The translations under genes and the position numbers were made by a program. The notes beneath the pieces are model-generated. The model worked only from the letters and a program-made list of their open reading frames with translations, did no database searches and was not told the origin of the DNA. 64,000 nt of DNA, from NCBI GenBank assembly GCA_017307165.1, contig JAFKGK010000001.1, positions 62,001 through 126,000 on the forward strand. Direction: 5' to 3'. How positions within the stretch are numbered: the stretch's first letter is position 1; each line of letters starts with the position of its first letter. The DNA is from Candidatus Melainabacteria bacterium (GTDB lineage: Bacteria > Cyanobacteriota > Vampirovibrionia > Obscuribacterales > Obscuribacteraceae). Shown here piece after piece: positions 25,503-35,726 of the stretch.

Positions 25503-26885
25503 ATGATGACGCAAGGACAAGATCTCGAGCAGGCCAGGGCTAAGTCGCGCCAAGTGCTCGATCTCATCGCCAAAAAAGAGCTCAATGAGGCCGAGCGCAA
25601 ACAGATTGTGCAAGATTCGGTCAAATACTGGACAGATCACGTCAATCCTGGTTTTTTGCAATATCGCAAGTCTGTCTCGACCGACTACACTGCCGTCGAG
25701 TGGGACGATGAGGGCGCTTGCTTTCGCGACGTCAATGGCAAGGTCTTTATAGATATGCTGGGTGGCTTTGGCGTATACAACGTCGGGCACCGTAATCCTA
25801 AAGTGATAGCAGCAGTCAAGCAACAATTAGAAAAGCAGGCTATCCACTCTCAAGAGCTTATAGATCCTCTGCGCACCTATCTCGCGCACCTCGTATCGCT
25901 CATTACTCCCGGCGATCTGCAATATGCATTTTTTACAAATAGCGGCACCGAATCTGTCGAAGGCTGTCTCAAGATGGCTATCCTCGCCACGGGGCGGCAT
26001 CATTTTATTGGTACCATAGGTGGTTTCCATGGTAAAAGCCTCGGCTCATTGGGTGGTACCTCCAAGGCTATTTTTCGTGAGCCTTTCTTGCCTTTGCTCA
26101 ATTGGTCGCATGTGCCTTTTGGCGATCTGGAGGCTCTCGAGACTGTCTTTAAGTGCTGCGATTTTAGCGGTGACCGGATTGCGGCCTTTGTCGTCGAGCC
26201 TGTCCAGGGCGAAGGTGGGATAAATGTCGCGCCTCCTGGCTATCTGGCAAAGGCCCGCGAGCTATGCGACAAGTATGGCGCCATGCTTGTTTTTGATGAG
26301 ATCCAGTGCGGAATGGGACGCACCGGCAAGATGTTTTATTGCGAGTACGATGGAGTAGTGCCCGATCTCATGGCTCTGGGCAAGGCTTTTGGCGGAGGGG
26401 TGATGCCCATTGGTGCCGTTGTCGGCAGCAAAAAGACCTGGGACAAATATATCGACAATCCTTTTTTGCATACCACTACATTTGGTGGCAATCCTCTCGC
26501 TTGTGCTGCTGCCATCGCTGGTATCAACGTGCTGATCGAGGACGATCTACCAGGCCAGGCTCTGGCCAAGGGCGATTATATGGTGGACAAGATGCAGGGC
26601 CTGATCGCGCAATTTCCCTCGATCTTTAAACAAGTGCGTGGCAAGGGCCTGATGCTCGGCATGGAGTTTGCCGACAATGACCTTGGTTATCTTGTGGCAA
26701 AAGAGCTCTTTGCGCGTAATATCCTCATCTCAGGCACCTATATCAATGCACGTGTGTTGAGGATCGAGCCGCCACTAGTAATCAGCTACGAGGAGATCGA
26801 TACATTTTTGGCTGCCCTGCGTGAGTCACTGGATGCGGTAGCAAAAAGTGTTTTAAACGTACCTGTTGCTGTTGCCCAGATCTAG
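25503..26885 (+). CDS. Class III aminotransferase, putrescine aminotransferase-like
   Basis: This is a PLP enzyme of 460 residues, the length of E. coli YgjG/PatA, which it resembles in N-terminal extension and order of motifs. Visible are NSGTES (146-151), GGFHGKSLGSLGGTSK, the cofactor aspartate in VFDEIQCG (D265) and the Schiff-base lysine K294 in ALGKAFGGGVMP. The likely reaction is transfer of an amino group from putrescine to 2-oxoglutarate, but ornithine or acetylornithine as substrate cannot be excluded. GGAG precedes the start. Its last 33 bases overlap the convergent repeat-protein gene. Confidence 0.85.
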   Translation: MMTQGQDLEQARAKSRQVLDLIAKKELNEAERKQIVQDSVKYWTDHVNPGFLQYRKSVSTDYTAVEWDDEGACFRDVNGKVFIDMLGGFGVYNVGHRNPKVIAAVKQQLEKQAIHSQELIDPLRTYLAHLVSLITPGDLQYAFFTNSGTESVEGCLKMAILATGRHHFIGTIGGFHGKSLGSLGGTSKAIFREPFLPLLNWSHVPFGDLEALETVFKCCDFSGDRIAAFVVEPVQGEGGINVAPPGYLAKARELCDKYGAMLVFDEIQCGMGRTGKMFYCEYDGVVPDLMALGKAFGGGVMPIGAVVGSKKTWDKYIDNPFLHTTTFGGNPLACAAAIAGINVLIEDDLPGQALAKGDYMVDKMQGLIAQFPSIFKQVRGKGLMLGMEFADNDLGYLVAKELFARNILISGTYINARVLRIEPPLVISYEEIDTFLAALRESLDAVAKSVLNVPVAVAQI

Positions 26886-28427
26886 CTCTATGTCGCGACC
26901 AAACTGACGCATGCGTTTGAGTGCATTTTTTGCCTCAAAAGCCACGTATGGGTCTGCATCTGCCCGCAGATTGTCGATGACGTCCACGGGGCAGTTCTGA
27001 TTGTCTATGATGCGGAGCTTGACGCGTGCGTCCTTGTCGCGAGCGAGGATCAAAAATGCCTCTTTAGGTGTATTGATGTTTTCGGCCACGGCCATGCGTA
27101 TGCCAACGTCCCGGTGTTCGGCGAGCTCAGTGAGGCGCATGCTGGGTGTGCCGGAGCGAGTCGCCAACATGGTGAGAAAGGCAATGGAGTCTGGTGCCTG
27201 GTCGTTTAGCGAAGCAGCAAATGCAGCCGGAAGCCTGCTATGCGTGCCGCTGGCCTGGGGCGTATGCGCAAACTTAAAGTCTTTGACTGTGTCTTTTTGC
27301 TGGACATAGGCTGATTTTGCGCTCTTGCTTTCCAGGGTGTTCCAGGCAGAAGGAGTGGTGGGCGGCGGCACATCATTACCAGGTAGATCATGGGACTCCG
27401 CAGCTGGAGAAAGATTGAGATCGTTGATCGGTTCGATCTTGATCGCATCCAGATCGGTGTAAGAGGCTACGATCTGGTTGGATGTGGTGCCAAATTTTTG
27501 GGCTTTGAGATCTGGGGTCGTAACGGCTTGCTGTTTTGTTATATCTGCCGCAGACGGCGGGGATACTTGGGGGATTTGGGCCGGGACTGCAGGCACCAGC
27601 GGCATAGCCGGTGCAGCAGGTGCAGTTACCGGGGCGGATATTGGCGGCGAGACTGAGAGCGGCGAGCGTTTGAGGGCTTCGAACGTCAACTCCGCACGAG
27701 TGACCGGGTCGGGAGCCGCACCGTCGGCAGCGGCATGCTCTCGCATGGTGAGTGTAGCGCGTGCTTGTCCAGAGACGAGCTTGGATTCGTCTTCGCACAT
27801 TTTTTCGAGTAGCTCGCGACTGGCATTTTTGTGAGCAGCCACCGCGGTGCGGATGTGGATATCCTTGTCCGTAGCGAGCTTGGCCAGGGTCTCAGCTGGG
27901 GTATTGGCGTGGCGCGAGACAGACAGTCGCACCTCGGCATTGTAGTGATTGCCAAGCCAGCTCAGAGTGCTCGATGAGGTATGGGGGTTTTCGGCAGCCT
28001 TTTTAAAGGATTCTTCGGTAGGTGTGGAGACGCTCATGGCGGCTTCGTCTGGAGACAGGGCAAAAAGTGAGTTTTCGAGTGACTTTTCTTGCCTGTATGT
28101 CTGCCAGCTGGAGACAAGGACGGTGTCCTCAATTTCTGTATTGTTGTTGAGGATGCGGCTGGAAATGGTTGCATGGCTATCTAAATTAGCCCGTAAGGGA
28201 GCTTGCAAAGATTTTTCTAGAGGCTGCTGTGATTGCACTGCTTGCGGCTCTTGGGGAGCAGGTGCGTCCAGCGCAAGATCTGGCTCTGCCTGCATGCACT
28301 CGGGGATCTGCTCGGGCACGGCCACGGGCAAGACCTCTGCGTGAGCAGCGAGATCTTTCTTTTCCTGGTCCTCTACAAATCTTTTGAGGACCTCCAGAAA
28401 TTTCTTGCGTAAGTTAAAGGATGCCAT
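26853..28427 (-). CDS. LRV/HEAT-like repeat protein
   Basis: The 524-residue cytoplasmic protein has repeat regions resembling variant leucine-rich (LRV) or HEAT repeats at about 125-225 and 415-510. Units have the form N.NTP..TL..LA.D.D..VR.AVA, for example ANTPAETLAKLATDKDIHIR. The middle (about 235-400) is Pro/Ala-rich and probably disordered. Such proteins are binding scaffolds; the partner is unknown. The gene overlaps the convergent aminotransferase gene by 33 bases at their 3' ends. Confidence 0.75.
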   Translation of the reverse strand: MASFNLRKKFLEVLKRFVEDQEKKDLAAHAEVLPVAVPEQIPECMQAEPDLALDAPAPQEPQAVQSQQPLEKSLQAPLRANLDSHATISSRILNNNTEIEDTVLVSSWQTYRQEKSLENSLFALSPDEAAMSVSTPTEESFKKAAENPHTSSSTLSWLGNHYNAEVRLSVSRHANTPAETLAKLATDKDIHIRTAVAAHKNASRELLEKMCEDESKLVSGQARATLTMREHAAADGAAPDPVTRAELTFEALKRSPLSVSPPISAPVTAPAAPAMPLVPAVPAQIPQVSPPSAADITKQQAVTTPDLKAQKFGTTSNQIVASYTDLDAIKIEPINDLNLSPAAESHDLPGNDVPPPTTPSAWNTLESKSAKSAYVQQKDTVKDFKFAHTPQASGTHSRLPAAFAASLNDQAPDSIAFLTMLATRSGTPSMRLTELAEHRDVGIRMAVAENINTPKEAFLILARDKDARVKLRIIDNQNCPVDVIDNLRADADPYVAFEAKNALKRMRQFGRDIELDLGNSNRYV

Positions 28428-28580
28428 CCCCCACCTTATACCTGTGTTCTAGAGATATTCTGATGCTAGCCCAGGGGCGTGGGGCCGGGGTATAAGCGTG
28501 CCTGTATTTTTATTAGGGCTCTCCTATACAACATTTATATGCGTATACCCCCATAAATTTATAGGAAATCTGGATAGTTT

Positions 28581-29471
28581 GTGCGGTCGCCTCGGGGTAA
28601 CAATAAAAAAGGCGACAACGGTCCCGACCGACAGGTAAATATAAACCGTATGAAGTGCGACACCATCCCAGATCTAGAGCGTTTTCTTACTATCCAGGAG
28701 CAAGCCCTGGGGCAAAACAGTCCAGAAGTAGCGCATACCGTCAGCAAACTGGCGGGATTGTATTTTAGTCAGGGTCAACTCGAAAACGCCGAGGCGCTCT
28801 ACAAGCGTGCTCTAGCTATTCAGGAAAAGACGCTCGGTCCCTACCGTACAGAGGTAGAAGAGACGAGGCATCAACTAGATCGACTCGCCCATGTCCGTAA
28901 GCAGAGTGATAGTCAAAGCAATAGCCATCATGATCTTCGCTTTGAGCGGATGGATCACAAATTTGCAACCGATAGCTCTACTTATCTAGATGCTGTGCCT
29001 GCGATGGCTCTTGGCTGGACTCAGAGTCTTGCGGACGATCAAGAAAAAGACCTGTTGATAGAGATCGCTACGGTGCGCCATGCAATGGGCAAGGATCATC
29101 CTCACCTTGCTGATTGCCTGACAAAGTTTGCCGATGTCTTGTGCCGTCGCAAACGGTATAGCCAAATGGAGCCTGTGCTCAAAGAGGCTCTTTCCATCAG
29201 GGTCAAGGCGCTAGGCGAAGAGCACCCTCTGGTATCGACCTCGCTCAAAAATCTTGCACGTCTTTATTATTTTCAAGGGCAGTTTGCGCTGTCCGAGCCG
29301 CTTTTTAGAAGAGCGCTCAATATCAGGCAGAAAATATATGGTCGGTCGCACCCGCGATATGCTGATGTAGAAGAGCAATACGCAAAGCTATTGCGCAAGA
29401 CCGATCGAGTGCCACTCGCTCAAGAAATGGAAAACCACGTCAAGCAAGTGCGCGCTCAGTTTGCGCTTTAA
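28581..29471 (+). CDS. Kinesin-light-chain-type TPR protein
   Basis: The product is 296 residues from GTG; ATG at 28650 would give 273 and removes only a low-complexity polar start, so it may be the real one. Repeats of 42 residues with the pattern LY..QG....AE.L..RAL.I.EK.LG..HP.VA.....LA appear twice near the start (about 33-110) and twice near the end (about 180-275). This is the TPR subtype of kinesin light chains, common in cyanobacteria and relatives. It is a protein-binding scaffold of unknown partner with no signal peptide. An inverted repeat GTCGCCT/AGGCGAC at 28586-28616 lies between the two possible starts. Confidence 0.8.
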   Translation: MRSPRGNNKKGDNGPDRQVNINRMKCDTIPDLERFLTIQEQALGQNSPEVAHTVSKLAGLYFSQGQLENAEALYKRALAIQEKTLGPYRTEVEETRHQLDRLAHVRKQSDSQSNSHHDLRFERMDHKFATDSSTYLDAVPAMALGWTQSLADDQEKDLLIEIATVRHAMGKDHPHLADCLTKFADVLCRRKRYSQMEPVLKEALSIRVKALGEEHPLVSTSLKNLARLYYFQGQFALSEPLFRRALNIRQKIYGRSHPRYADVEEQYAKLLRKTDRVPLAQEMENHVKQVRAQFAL

Positions 29472-29489
29472 GTGTATCTATTTATCTAT

Positions 29490-31490
29490 CTAGCTTTTGA
29501 TGCGGGACACCAGTTGCGCCATGTCTTCGTAGCGACCAAATGATGGTACTAGATAGACGCCCTGGCAGAGCCCCGCGTCCATGATATCGTGCAAGAGCTT
29601 TTCGGCGAGGTCCAGCCCGACACGTGCGCCAGCCTCGCCAGCGTCGGCCATGGCCTGGCGGATGTCGTCGGCTATGGTGATGCCTGGGACTTCGTTGTGC
29701 AGATACTCGGCATGCTTGCTGGAGTGCAGGGGCATAATACCGACGATTATCGGCAGATCACGTGGCAATGGGCCGATTTTGGCGATAAAGTCTGCGAGAT
29801 CCTCGAGCTTGTAGACTGGCTGAGTCATGATGTAATGTGCCCCAGCCTCGACTTTTTTGCGCAAGCGTTCCATCTCCAGGGCCTTGTTGCTGGCCGTTGG
29901 ATTAAGCGCGCATCCGATCGAGAGTGAAAGAGGAGAGCCAATGGTATTACCTGCGATATCGGTGCCGGCATTTAGACGGTCGATGATGCGGATCAGTCCG
30001 ATCGAGTCTACATCGTATACTGCCGTGGCGTGAGCGTAATTGCCCAGGGCTGGGGGATCGCCGGTGAGGGCGAGGATATTGCGCAGGCCGAGGGCCTGGC
30101 AGCCGAGTAGATCGGCTTGCATGCCCATGAGATTGCGATCGCGTGTGGTGAAATGAATAATGGTTTCGATGCCGACTTCGCGTGAGATTATCTGGCAAGC
30201 CGAGAGCGAGGACATGCGGACGCGGGCCATGGGCGAATCACCCACGTTGATGCAGTCGGCGCCGGCAGCATGCAAAAGCTCTGCGGCCTTGATCATTTTT
30301 TTTGTACCGGCACCTTTGGGTGGGTCCAGTTCGACCGAGACATAAAAGTCCTTATCAATGCCGTTGGCCTTGATGGCTTGCAGGCGATCGCGCAGCATGA
30401 CTGGCGCGCCCGATGGATTGGGACTTTCACTGGCTATTTCGATTATGGGATCGTTGCGGTAGACGACTGGCTCGCTCATGTATTGAGGTTGCATTTTTTG
30501 CTGCGGCTGAGACCAGTTGTCTCCTTTGTGAGTGGATAGAAATGCATCGAGAGATTGGCGCATAGCCTTGATGTGCTCGGGCGTGGTGCCGCAGCATCCG
30601 CCTATTATGCGGGCTCCAGCGCGCAAATATGGCTCGACATAGGAGGCGCAATAGTGAGGCTTGCTCTGAAACATCGTGCGTCCACCCATCAAACTAGGTT
30701 GACCAGCGTTAGGTAGACAGGAGAAAGTGATGTCTGCCAGACCTGGCTTGGTCGACTCTCCGGCAGCCTTGATGGCGCTGGTGAGTCGGATGAGAGAGTC
30801 GAAAACGGGACCCGGGCCGGCACCGCAATTGATACCAATGACGTCGGGCGCGTCGTCGCCCAGCTCGGTCACCATGCGCGCGATGTCCTCAGGGGTGGTG
30901 CCCAAGAAAGTGTGACCTTCGATAGAAAAAGAGAGCTGCGCCACTACAGGCAGTGCAGAAACTTTGCGTGCGGCCCTTACGGCGATGGCTGTTTCTTCGA
31001 GACTGGACATGGTCTCGATGACAAAGAGGTCTACTCCTCCTGCGAGGAGGGCCTCCATCTGTTCGCAATAGGCGTCGTTGAGAGAGTCGCGATCGAGGTC
31101 TCCAAGAGGCGGCAAAAGACGGCCCGTAGGACCGACCGACCCCGCGATGAAGGCCGGCGAACCTGTGATCTCGCGGGCGTTACGAGCTATTTTTGCGGCC
31201 CAGACGTTGAGTTTCCAGACCTCGTTTTCCATGCTGTGCTGAGCCAGCTTAAATCTGTTACCAGCAAAAGAGTTGGTCTCGACTATGTCGCAACCGGCGT
31301 TGAGATAGTCGACGTGCACTTGCTGGACCGTGTCCTGACGAGTGTTGTTGAGGTGTTCAAAACAGGCCTCAAATGACGCTCCCCGTGAATACAAGAGGGT
31401 GCCCATGGCTCCATCGGCCAATAAGGGCCTTTCTCTCAGGGCTTGCAAAAAAGGGCTCTGGGCGCGGGCCTTGCGGTCTTTGTCAGGCAT
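29490..31490 (-). CDS. Bifunctional homocysteine S-methyltransferase / methylenetetrahydrofolate reductase
   Basis: This is a two-domain fusion of 666 residues like Bacillus YitJ. Residues about 15-310 form the homocysteine methyltransferase barrel with DGAMGTLLYSRG, GINCGAGP and the zinc-binding IIGGCCGTTPEHI. Residues about 365-664 form an MTHFR barrel (VSVELDPPKG, INVGDSPMARVRMS, ILALTGDPP) that would bind FAD and reduce methylene-THF to methyl-THF. The fusion can supply the methyl donor that MetH in this window needs. Homocysteine methylation by its own first domain would be a second, B12-independent route or a recycling activity. It is divergent from lepA. Confidence 0.92.
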   Translation of the reverse strand: MPDKDRKARAQSPFLQALRERPLLADGAMGTLLYSRGASFEACFEHLNNTRQDTVQQVHVDYLNAGCDIVETNSFAGNRFKLAQHSMENEVWKLNVWAAKIARNAREITGSPAFIAGSVGPTGRLLPPLGDLDRDSLNDAYCEQMEALLAGGVDLFVIETMSSLEETAIAVRAARKVSALPVVAQLSFSIEGHTFLGTTPEDIARMVTELGDDAPDVIGINCGAGPGPVFDSLIRLTSAIKAAGESTKPGLADITFSCLPNAGQPSLMGGRTMFQSKPHYCASYVEPYLRAGARIIGGCCGTTPEHIKAMRQSLDAFLSTHKGDNWSQPQQKMQPQYMSEPVVYRNDPIIEIASESPNPSGAPVMLRDRLQAIKANGIDKDFYVSVELDPPKGAGTKKMIKAAELLHAAGADCINVGDSPMARVRMSSLSACQIISREVGIETIIHFTTRDRNLMGMQADLLGCQALGLRNILALTGDPPALGNYAHATAVYDVDSIGLIRIIDRLNAGTDIAGNTIGSPLSLSIGCALNPTASNKALEMERLRKKVEAGAHYIMTQPVYKLEDLADFIAKIGPLPRDLPIIVGIMPLHSSKHAEYLHNEVPGITIADDIRQAMADAGEAGARVGLDLAEKLLHDIMDAGLCQGVYLVPSFGRYEDMAQLVSRIKS

Positions 31491-31624
31491 GGTCTCTCGT
31501 CTGGCTGGTCACAGTGAAAATAAATCTCTTGCTAATATACCTTGATATATAGGCGGTGGCCGAGGTCGGGCGGGTTATCATTACAGTCTGTATTAGCAAT
31601 ACCGGCAGTATTAAAGGGCTCTCA

Positions 31625-33424
31625 GTGACCGATCCTAATCTCATCCGCAATTTTTCCATCATTGCCCACATCGATCACGGCAAATCGACTCTGGCCGATC
31701 GTCTCCTGGAGGAAACGGCCACTATCGCCAAACGCGATATGCAGGCGCAGATCCTGGACTCGATGGATATCGAGCGCGAGCGCGGCATTACGATCAAGGC
31801 CCAGGCGGCTCGCATGGATTACAAGGCAGATGATGGCAAGCAATATGTGCTCAATCTCATCGACACTCCCGGCCACGTCGACTTTGGATACGAGGTTTCG
31901 CGGTCGCTTGCTGCTTGCGAGGGCGCACTGCTCATAGTCGATGCGACTCAGGGTGTCGAGGCCCAGACTCTGGCCAACGTGCATCTGGCCCTCGAGAACG
32001 ATCTGGAGATAGTGCCTGTCATCAACAAGATCGATTTGCCATCTGCGGAGCCTGAGCGCATCAAGGACGAAATTGAAGAGACAATCGGATTGGATGCGTC
32101 GCAAGCGGTGCTTGCCAGTGCAAAAAATCATATCGGTATCAAAGAGACGCTCGAGGCTATCGTCAAGTTTGTGCCGCCGCCCAAAAACAATATCGACAAG
32201 CCTTTGCGCGCTTTGATCTTTGATAGCTATTTTGATAGCTATCGCGGCATCATCGTGTACTTTAGGGTGGTCGATGGCGAGTTGCGCAATGGCGATCGCA
32301 TCAGGTTTATGGCCAACGACAAGGCATTTGATGTGGTGGAGTTGGGCATCTTAAAACCAGCCCAAGTCAAGGTGGACAGACTTGGCCCTGGTGAGGTGGG
32401 TTATCTGGCTGCGGCCATCAAAGACGTTAAGACCCTGGTTGGCGATACCATTACCCTCGATCAGGCGCAGGCTGACGAGGCCTTGCCGGGTTATCGACCG
32501 GCTAAACCAATGGTTTTTGCTGGCCTTTATCCAGTGGACAACGATCAATATCCGGATCTGCGCGAGGCTTTGGACAAACTCAAACTCAATGATTCGTCCT
32601 TGCAATTTGAGCCTGAAACTTCCGATGCTCTGGGCTTTGGCTTTAGATGCGGATTTCTCGGCATGCTGCACATGGAGATCATCCAGGAACGTCTCGAGAG
32701 AGAGTACAATCTCTCGCTCATCACGACGTCACCATCTGTGGTGTATCGCGTGACCAAGACCGGCGGCGAAGTGATCATGGTCGAAAACCCCGCTCTTTTG
32801 CCCGATCCTAACTACCGCGAAAAAATGGAAGAGCCCTTTGTCGAGGCCAATATCATCTGCCCCAATGATTATGTAGGGCCCTTGATGGAGCTCTGTCAGA
32901 GCCGTCGTGGTGTGTATACTGATATGAAATATCTGGACCCCAGACGGTGCATGCTTTGCTATGATCTGCCTCTGGCCGAGATCATCACCGACTTTTTTGA
33001 TCAACTAAAGTCGCGGTCCAAGGGGTATGCATCTCTCGATTATCATTTTAAAGAATATCGCGAAGAACGGCTCGTCAAGCTGGATATCTTGATTGGTGGG
33101 GACAAGGTGGATGCTCTGTCGGCGATTGTGCACTTTGATCGGGCACAGTTTGCAGGCCGAGCCCTGGCTGAAAAACTGCGCAAATTGATCCCCAGGCAAA
33201 TGTTCGAAGTACCAATCCAGGCTGCGATTGGCGGCAAGATTGTGGCACGAGAGACGATATCGGCGCAACGCAAAAACGTGCTGGCCAAGTGCTATGGCGG
33301 TGACATCAGCCGTAAGCGTAAGCTGCTCGAGAAACAAAAAGAGGGTAAAAAGCGGATGAAATCCGTGGGCAAGGTGGAGATACCGCAAGAAGCCTTCATG
33401 GCACTCCTCAAGCTCGATGACTAA
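31625..33424 (+). CDS. lepA: Elongation factor 4 (LepA), ribosomal back-translocase GTPase
   Basis: LepA is a translational GTPase that remodels stalled or mis-translocated ribosomes. GTG at 31625 gives 599 residues, the usual family length, beginning [21 protein letters not shown], and AAAGGG lies a few bases upstream; a longer frame from 31556 is unlikely. G-motifs [17 protein letters not shown] and NKIDLP are intact, and the LepA-specific C-terminal domain ends with [25 protein letters not shown]-domain gene follows 23 bases later. Confidence 0.97.
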   Translation: MTDPNLIRNFSIIAHIDHGKSTLADRLLEETATIAKRDMQAQILDSMDIERERGITIKAQAARMDYKADDGKQYVLNLIDTPGHVDFGYEVSRSLAACEGALLIVDATQGVEAQTLANVHLALENDLEIVPVINKIDLPSAEPERIKDEIEETIGLDASQAVLASAKNHIGIKETLEAIVKFVPPPKNNIDKPLRALIFDSYFDSYRGIIVYFRVVDGELRNGDRIRFMANDKAFDVVELGILKPAQVKVDRLGPGEVGYLAAAIKDVKTLVGDTITLDQAQADEALPGYRPAKPMVFAGLYPVDNDQYPDLREALDKLKLNDSSLQFEPETSDALGFGFRCGFLGMLHMEIIQERLEREYNLSLITTSPSVVYRVTKTGGEVIMVENPALLPDPNYREKMEEPFVEANIICPNDYVGPLMELCQSRRGVYTDMKYLDPRRCMLCYDLPLAEIITDFFDQLKSRSKGYASLDYHFKEYREERLVKLDILIGGDKVDALSAIVHFDRAQFAGRALAEKLRKLIPRQMFEVPIQAAIGGKIVARETISAQRKNVLAKCYGGDISRKRKLLEKQKEGKKRMKSVGKVEIPQEAFMALLKLDD

Positions 33425-33447
33425 AAGTAGATAGGGTCAAATTAAGC

Positions 33448-34353
33448 ATGGCAGACGACAAGCAGCCAGTCGAGTTGAGTGCAGAGGATCTCGCCTACGA
33501 GCGTGAGAGGGAGGCTGCGAGACTGGATCTCTTGCGCAAGGCATGGATTGCGCGCAATCAGATCTATAAGGATCTTTTTGGAGAGCCGTCTTATGTGTCG
33601 CCTGCGAGTTATGCTCCGCCGTCGGCAGAGCTAGATCCTGATTGGGTGCCACAAGGGGCAGTTGATCTGGAGAAAGCGCGTGAATCATTGCAAAAAAGCG
33701 ATGATATTCTTTCTGTACTTAAAAATGATGATGATAGTCAGCATTTAGCGGTGCTAGCCTATGGACCGGATCCTTTCAGACCTTACTGGACCTATGTGAC
33801 AGCGGGGATGTCGTCACCATGGGTGCAGAGCGAGCCTGGTGAGGTATCTGGCTTTGGTTGCGAGTTGATGATCAAGTGTCCGACAGACAATAAGTGGGCG
33901 CCATCTATATTGCGGACGATCGCTCTTTATGTTTTTAATCATGCGGGGACACCATCTCCGGGCTCGCGGATGGCTCTCAATGCCTCGGTTAATGCCGCCG
34001 ATCTAAAGAAAAATAATCAATCACTACTCCGCAATCTCTTGATCTGGTATGCCGACGAAGCCCCCGATGCCTGGTATCAATTGCCATCTGGTGGTTTTGG
34101 TTTGTTTATCGCTATGGGTATCACCGATCGCGAATTGGAGTACGCCGAGAAGGCAGGCAAATATGGCACATGGGTGATGGAGCAGTTGTTGCGTCGCAAG
34201 GGATACAACCAGGTCACTGATCCAGATCGCAAGGATATGATGGCAGATGCGGATACTGGTTTGATGCTGGTGGGCATCAGGGCATATGCTGAGACCTTTG
34301 CAGAAAATGAAAGTGCACAGAGTGAAGAATCAGTTGATGATAAGGGGCTCTGA
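33448..34353 (+). CDS. Suppressor-of-fused (SUFU) domain protein
   Basis: The product is 301 residues. After a charged N-terminus (about 1-85) comes a SUFU-like domain (about 98-290): YGPDPFRPYWTYVTAGMS, SGFGCELMIKCP, a Trp-containing helix with LRTIALYVF, and a late GFGLFIAMGITDRELEYA segment. Bacterial SUFU proteins occur mostly as immunity proteins of polymorphic toxins or as housekeeping proteins of unknown role. No toxin gene is adjacent here. It is likely co-transcribed with lepA. The family call is from pattern recognition. Confidence 0.7.
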   Translation: MADDKQPVELSAEDLAYEREREAARLDLLRKAWIARNQIYKDLFGEPSYVSPASYAPPSAELDPDWVPQGAVDLEKARESLQKSDDILSVLKNDDDSQHLAVLAYGPDPFRPYWTYVTAGMSSPWVQSEPGEVSGFGCELMIKCPTDNKWAPSILRTIALYVFNHAGTPSPGSRMALNASVNAADLKKNNQSLLRNLLIWYADEAPDAWYQLPSGGFGLFIAMGITDRELEYAEKAGKYGTWVMEQLLRRKGYNQVTDPDRKDMMADADTGLMLVGIRAYAETFAENESAQSEESVDDKGL

Positions 34354-34363
34354 GAGTGTCGTA

Positions 34364-35491
34364 TTATTTGCTTGCAGCAGCAGCCTGCTTGGCCGTTCTA
34401 TGATGCACATATCCTTCTTTGACTGCTAATTCACATGCCAGTACTGCACCACCGGCGGCACCAAGGATGGCGTTGTGCGCGAGAGCTGTAAACCGCACCC
34501 AATTGTCTTCTGATACGTCGAGCTGACCTATGGTTACGGCCATTCCGTTTTCGGTCATGACGTCCAGGCGGGGTTGGGGACGATCCACTGCATCGACATA
34601 ATGGATCTGCTGTTTGGCAGCCGAGGGCAAACCGCTTGCGCCTGCAAAATCCTTCCATGCTGCCAAAATCTGCTCTCTAGTGACCGGCTTGCCAAAACGA
34701 GCTGTAACGTAAGCAGTGTGTCCATCAGATACAGCTACTCTAACGCACTTTGCCTTGATGCGCGGAGTGGTGGCGTTTGTGATGCCAGATGCGGTGGCGT
34801 CACCCCAGACTTTGAGTGGTTCGACTTCTGATTTCTGTTCTTCACCACCAATATATGGGATGACGTTTTCGATCATTTCTGGCCAAGTGCCAAATGTTTT
34901 GCCTGCCCCAGAGATTGCTTGCTCTGAATGCACAAAGATCTCCTGCACATCAAACTGCTTGAGCGGTGTGAGTCCAATCACATAACTCTGGATGGAGCAG
35001 TTTGATTTGACGATGATGGCGCCTGTGTCATAACCCCGCGCCTTACGCTGAGCCTCGATCACCTTTAGATGGTCAGCATTGGCGGCCGGGATCATCATCG
35101 GGACCAGTGGGTCCATGCGATAAGCAGAGTTGCACGAGACAACAAACACGCCACGCTTAGCTAGATCGTCCTCGAGTCTCAATACTTGAGCCTTGTCGAG
35201 CGAAACAGCGCAAAAGACAATGTCCACATCGGCAGTCACCGCTGTCAAATCGTCCGAATCGACAACCGTTAGAGCTCCAATGCCCTCGGGTATGGCAAAA
35301 TCCATAAACCAGCGGCCTTGAGTCGACTCTTTATAGCTTTTGCCGGCCGAGCCTGCAGATGCTGCGAGCATGGTGACTTCAAACCATGGGTGATCTTTGA
35401 GCATACGAATCAATTGCTGCCCCACCATTCCCGTGGCTCCGACGATGCCTGCTTTGAGTTTGGGGCTCGGGGGGAGGTTGATTTTGGTCAT
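34364..35491 (-). CDS. asd: Aspartate-semialdehyde dehydrogenase
   Basis: This enzyme reduces aspartyl phosphate to aspartate semialdehyde, the branch point to Lys, Met, Thr and diaminopimelate. The ATG at 35491 gives 375 residues, beginning just before the NADP-binding GIVGATGMVGQQ (about 15-26). The nucleophile is Cys165 in VKSNCSIQS; ISGAGKTFGTWPEMIENVIP and GHTAYVTARF follow. The motif style is closer to the fungal/archaeal ASADH class than to E. coli Asd. An upstream start at 35548 would add 19 residues without a ribosome binding site. Confidence 0.9.
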   Translation of the reverse strand: MTKINLPPSPKLKAGIVGATGMVGQQLIRMLKDHPWFEVTMLAASAGSAGKSYKESTQGRWFMDFAIPEGIGALTVVDSDDLTAVTADVDIVFCAVSLDKAQVLRLEDDLAKRGVFVVSCNSAYRMDPLVPMMIPAANADHLKVIEAQRKARGYDTGAIIVKSNCSIQSYVIGLTPLKQFDVQEIFVHSEQAISGAGKTFGTWPEMIENVIPYIGGEEQKSEVEPLKVWGDATASGITNATTPRIKAKCVRVAVSDGHTAYVTARFGKPVTREQILAAWKDFAGASGLPSAAKQQIHYVDAVDRPQPRLDVMTENGMAVTIGQLDVSEDNWVRFTALAHNAILGAAGGAVLACELAVKEGYVHHRTAKQAAAASK

Positions 35492-35726
35492 GATCGAGAT
35501 CCTGCTTGGCTTGCGTGAGAAATAGACCAAAATTATAGCAGTTGCCAAGCTCAGAAGGCCGCGGGATGGGGTTTGAGCTCAATCTTTTGCAAGATTTGGT
35601 CTGCTGATAATTTCTTTGGCGACCTGGGTAAAAGATAGTCAGGCGGGCAGGCAGTAAAAATATTTGTATTTCCGATAAAACCTGCTATCTTGGTTATAAA
35701 GAGGTCGGAGCAAAGGAGCTCTCTTG

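Noticed and set aside
31556..31624. Upstream extension of LepA
   Set aside because: GTG at 31625 has a ribosome binding site and gives the standard 599-residue length.
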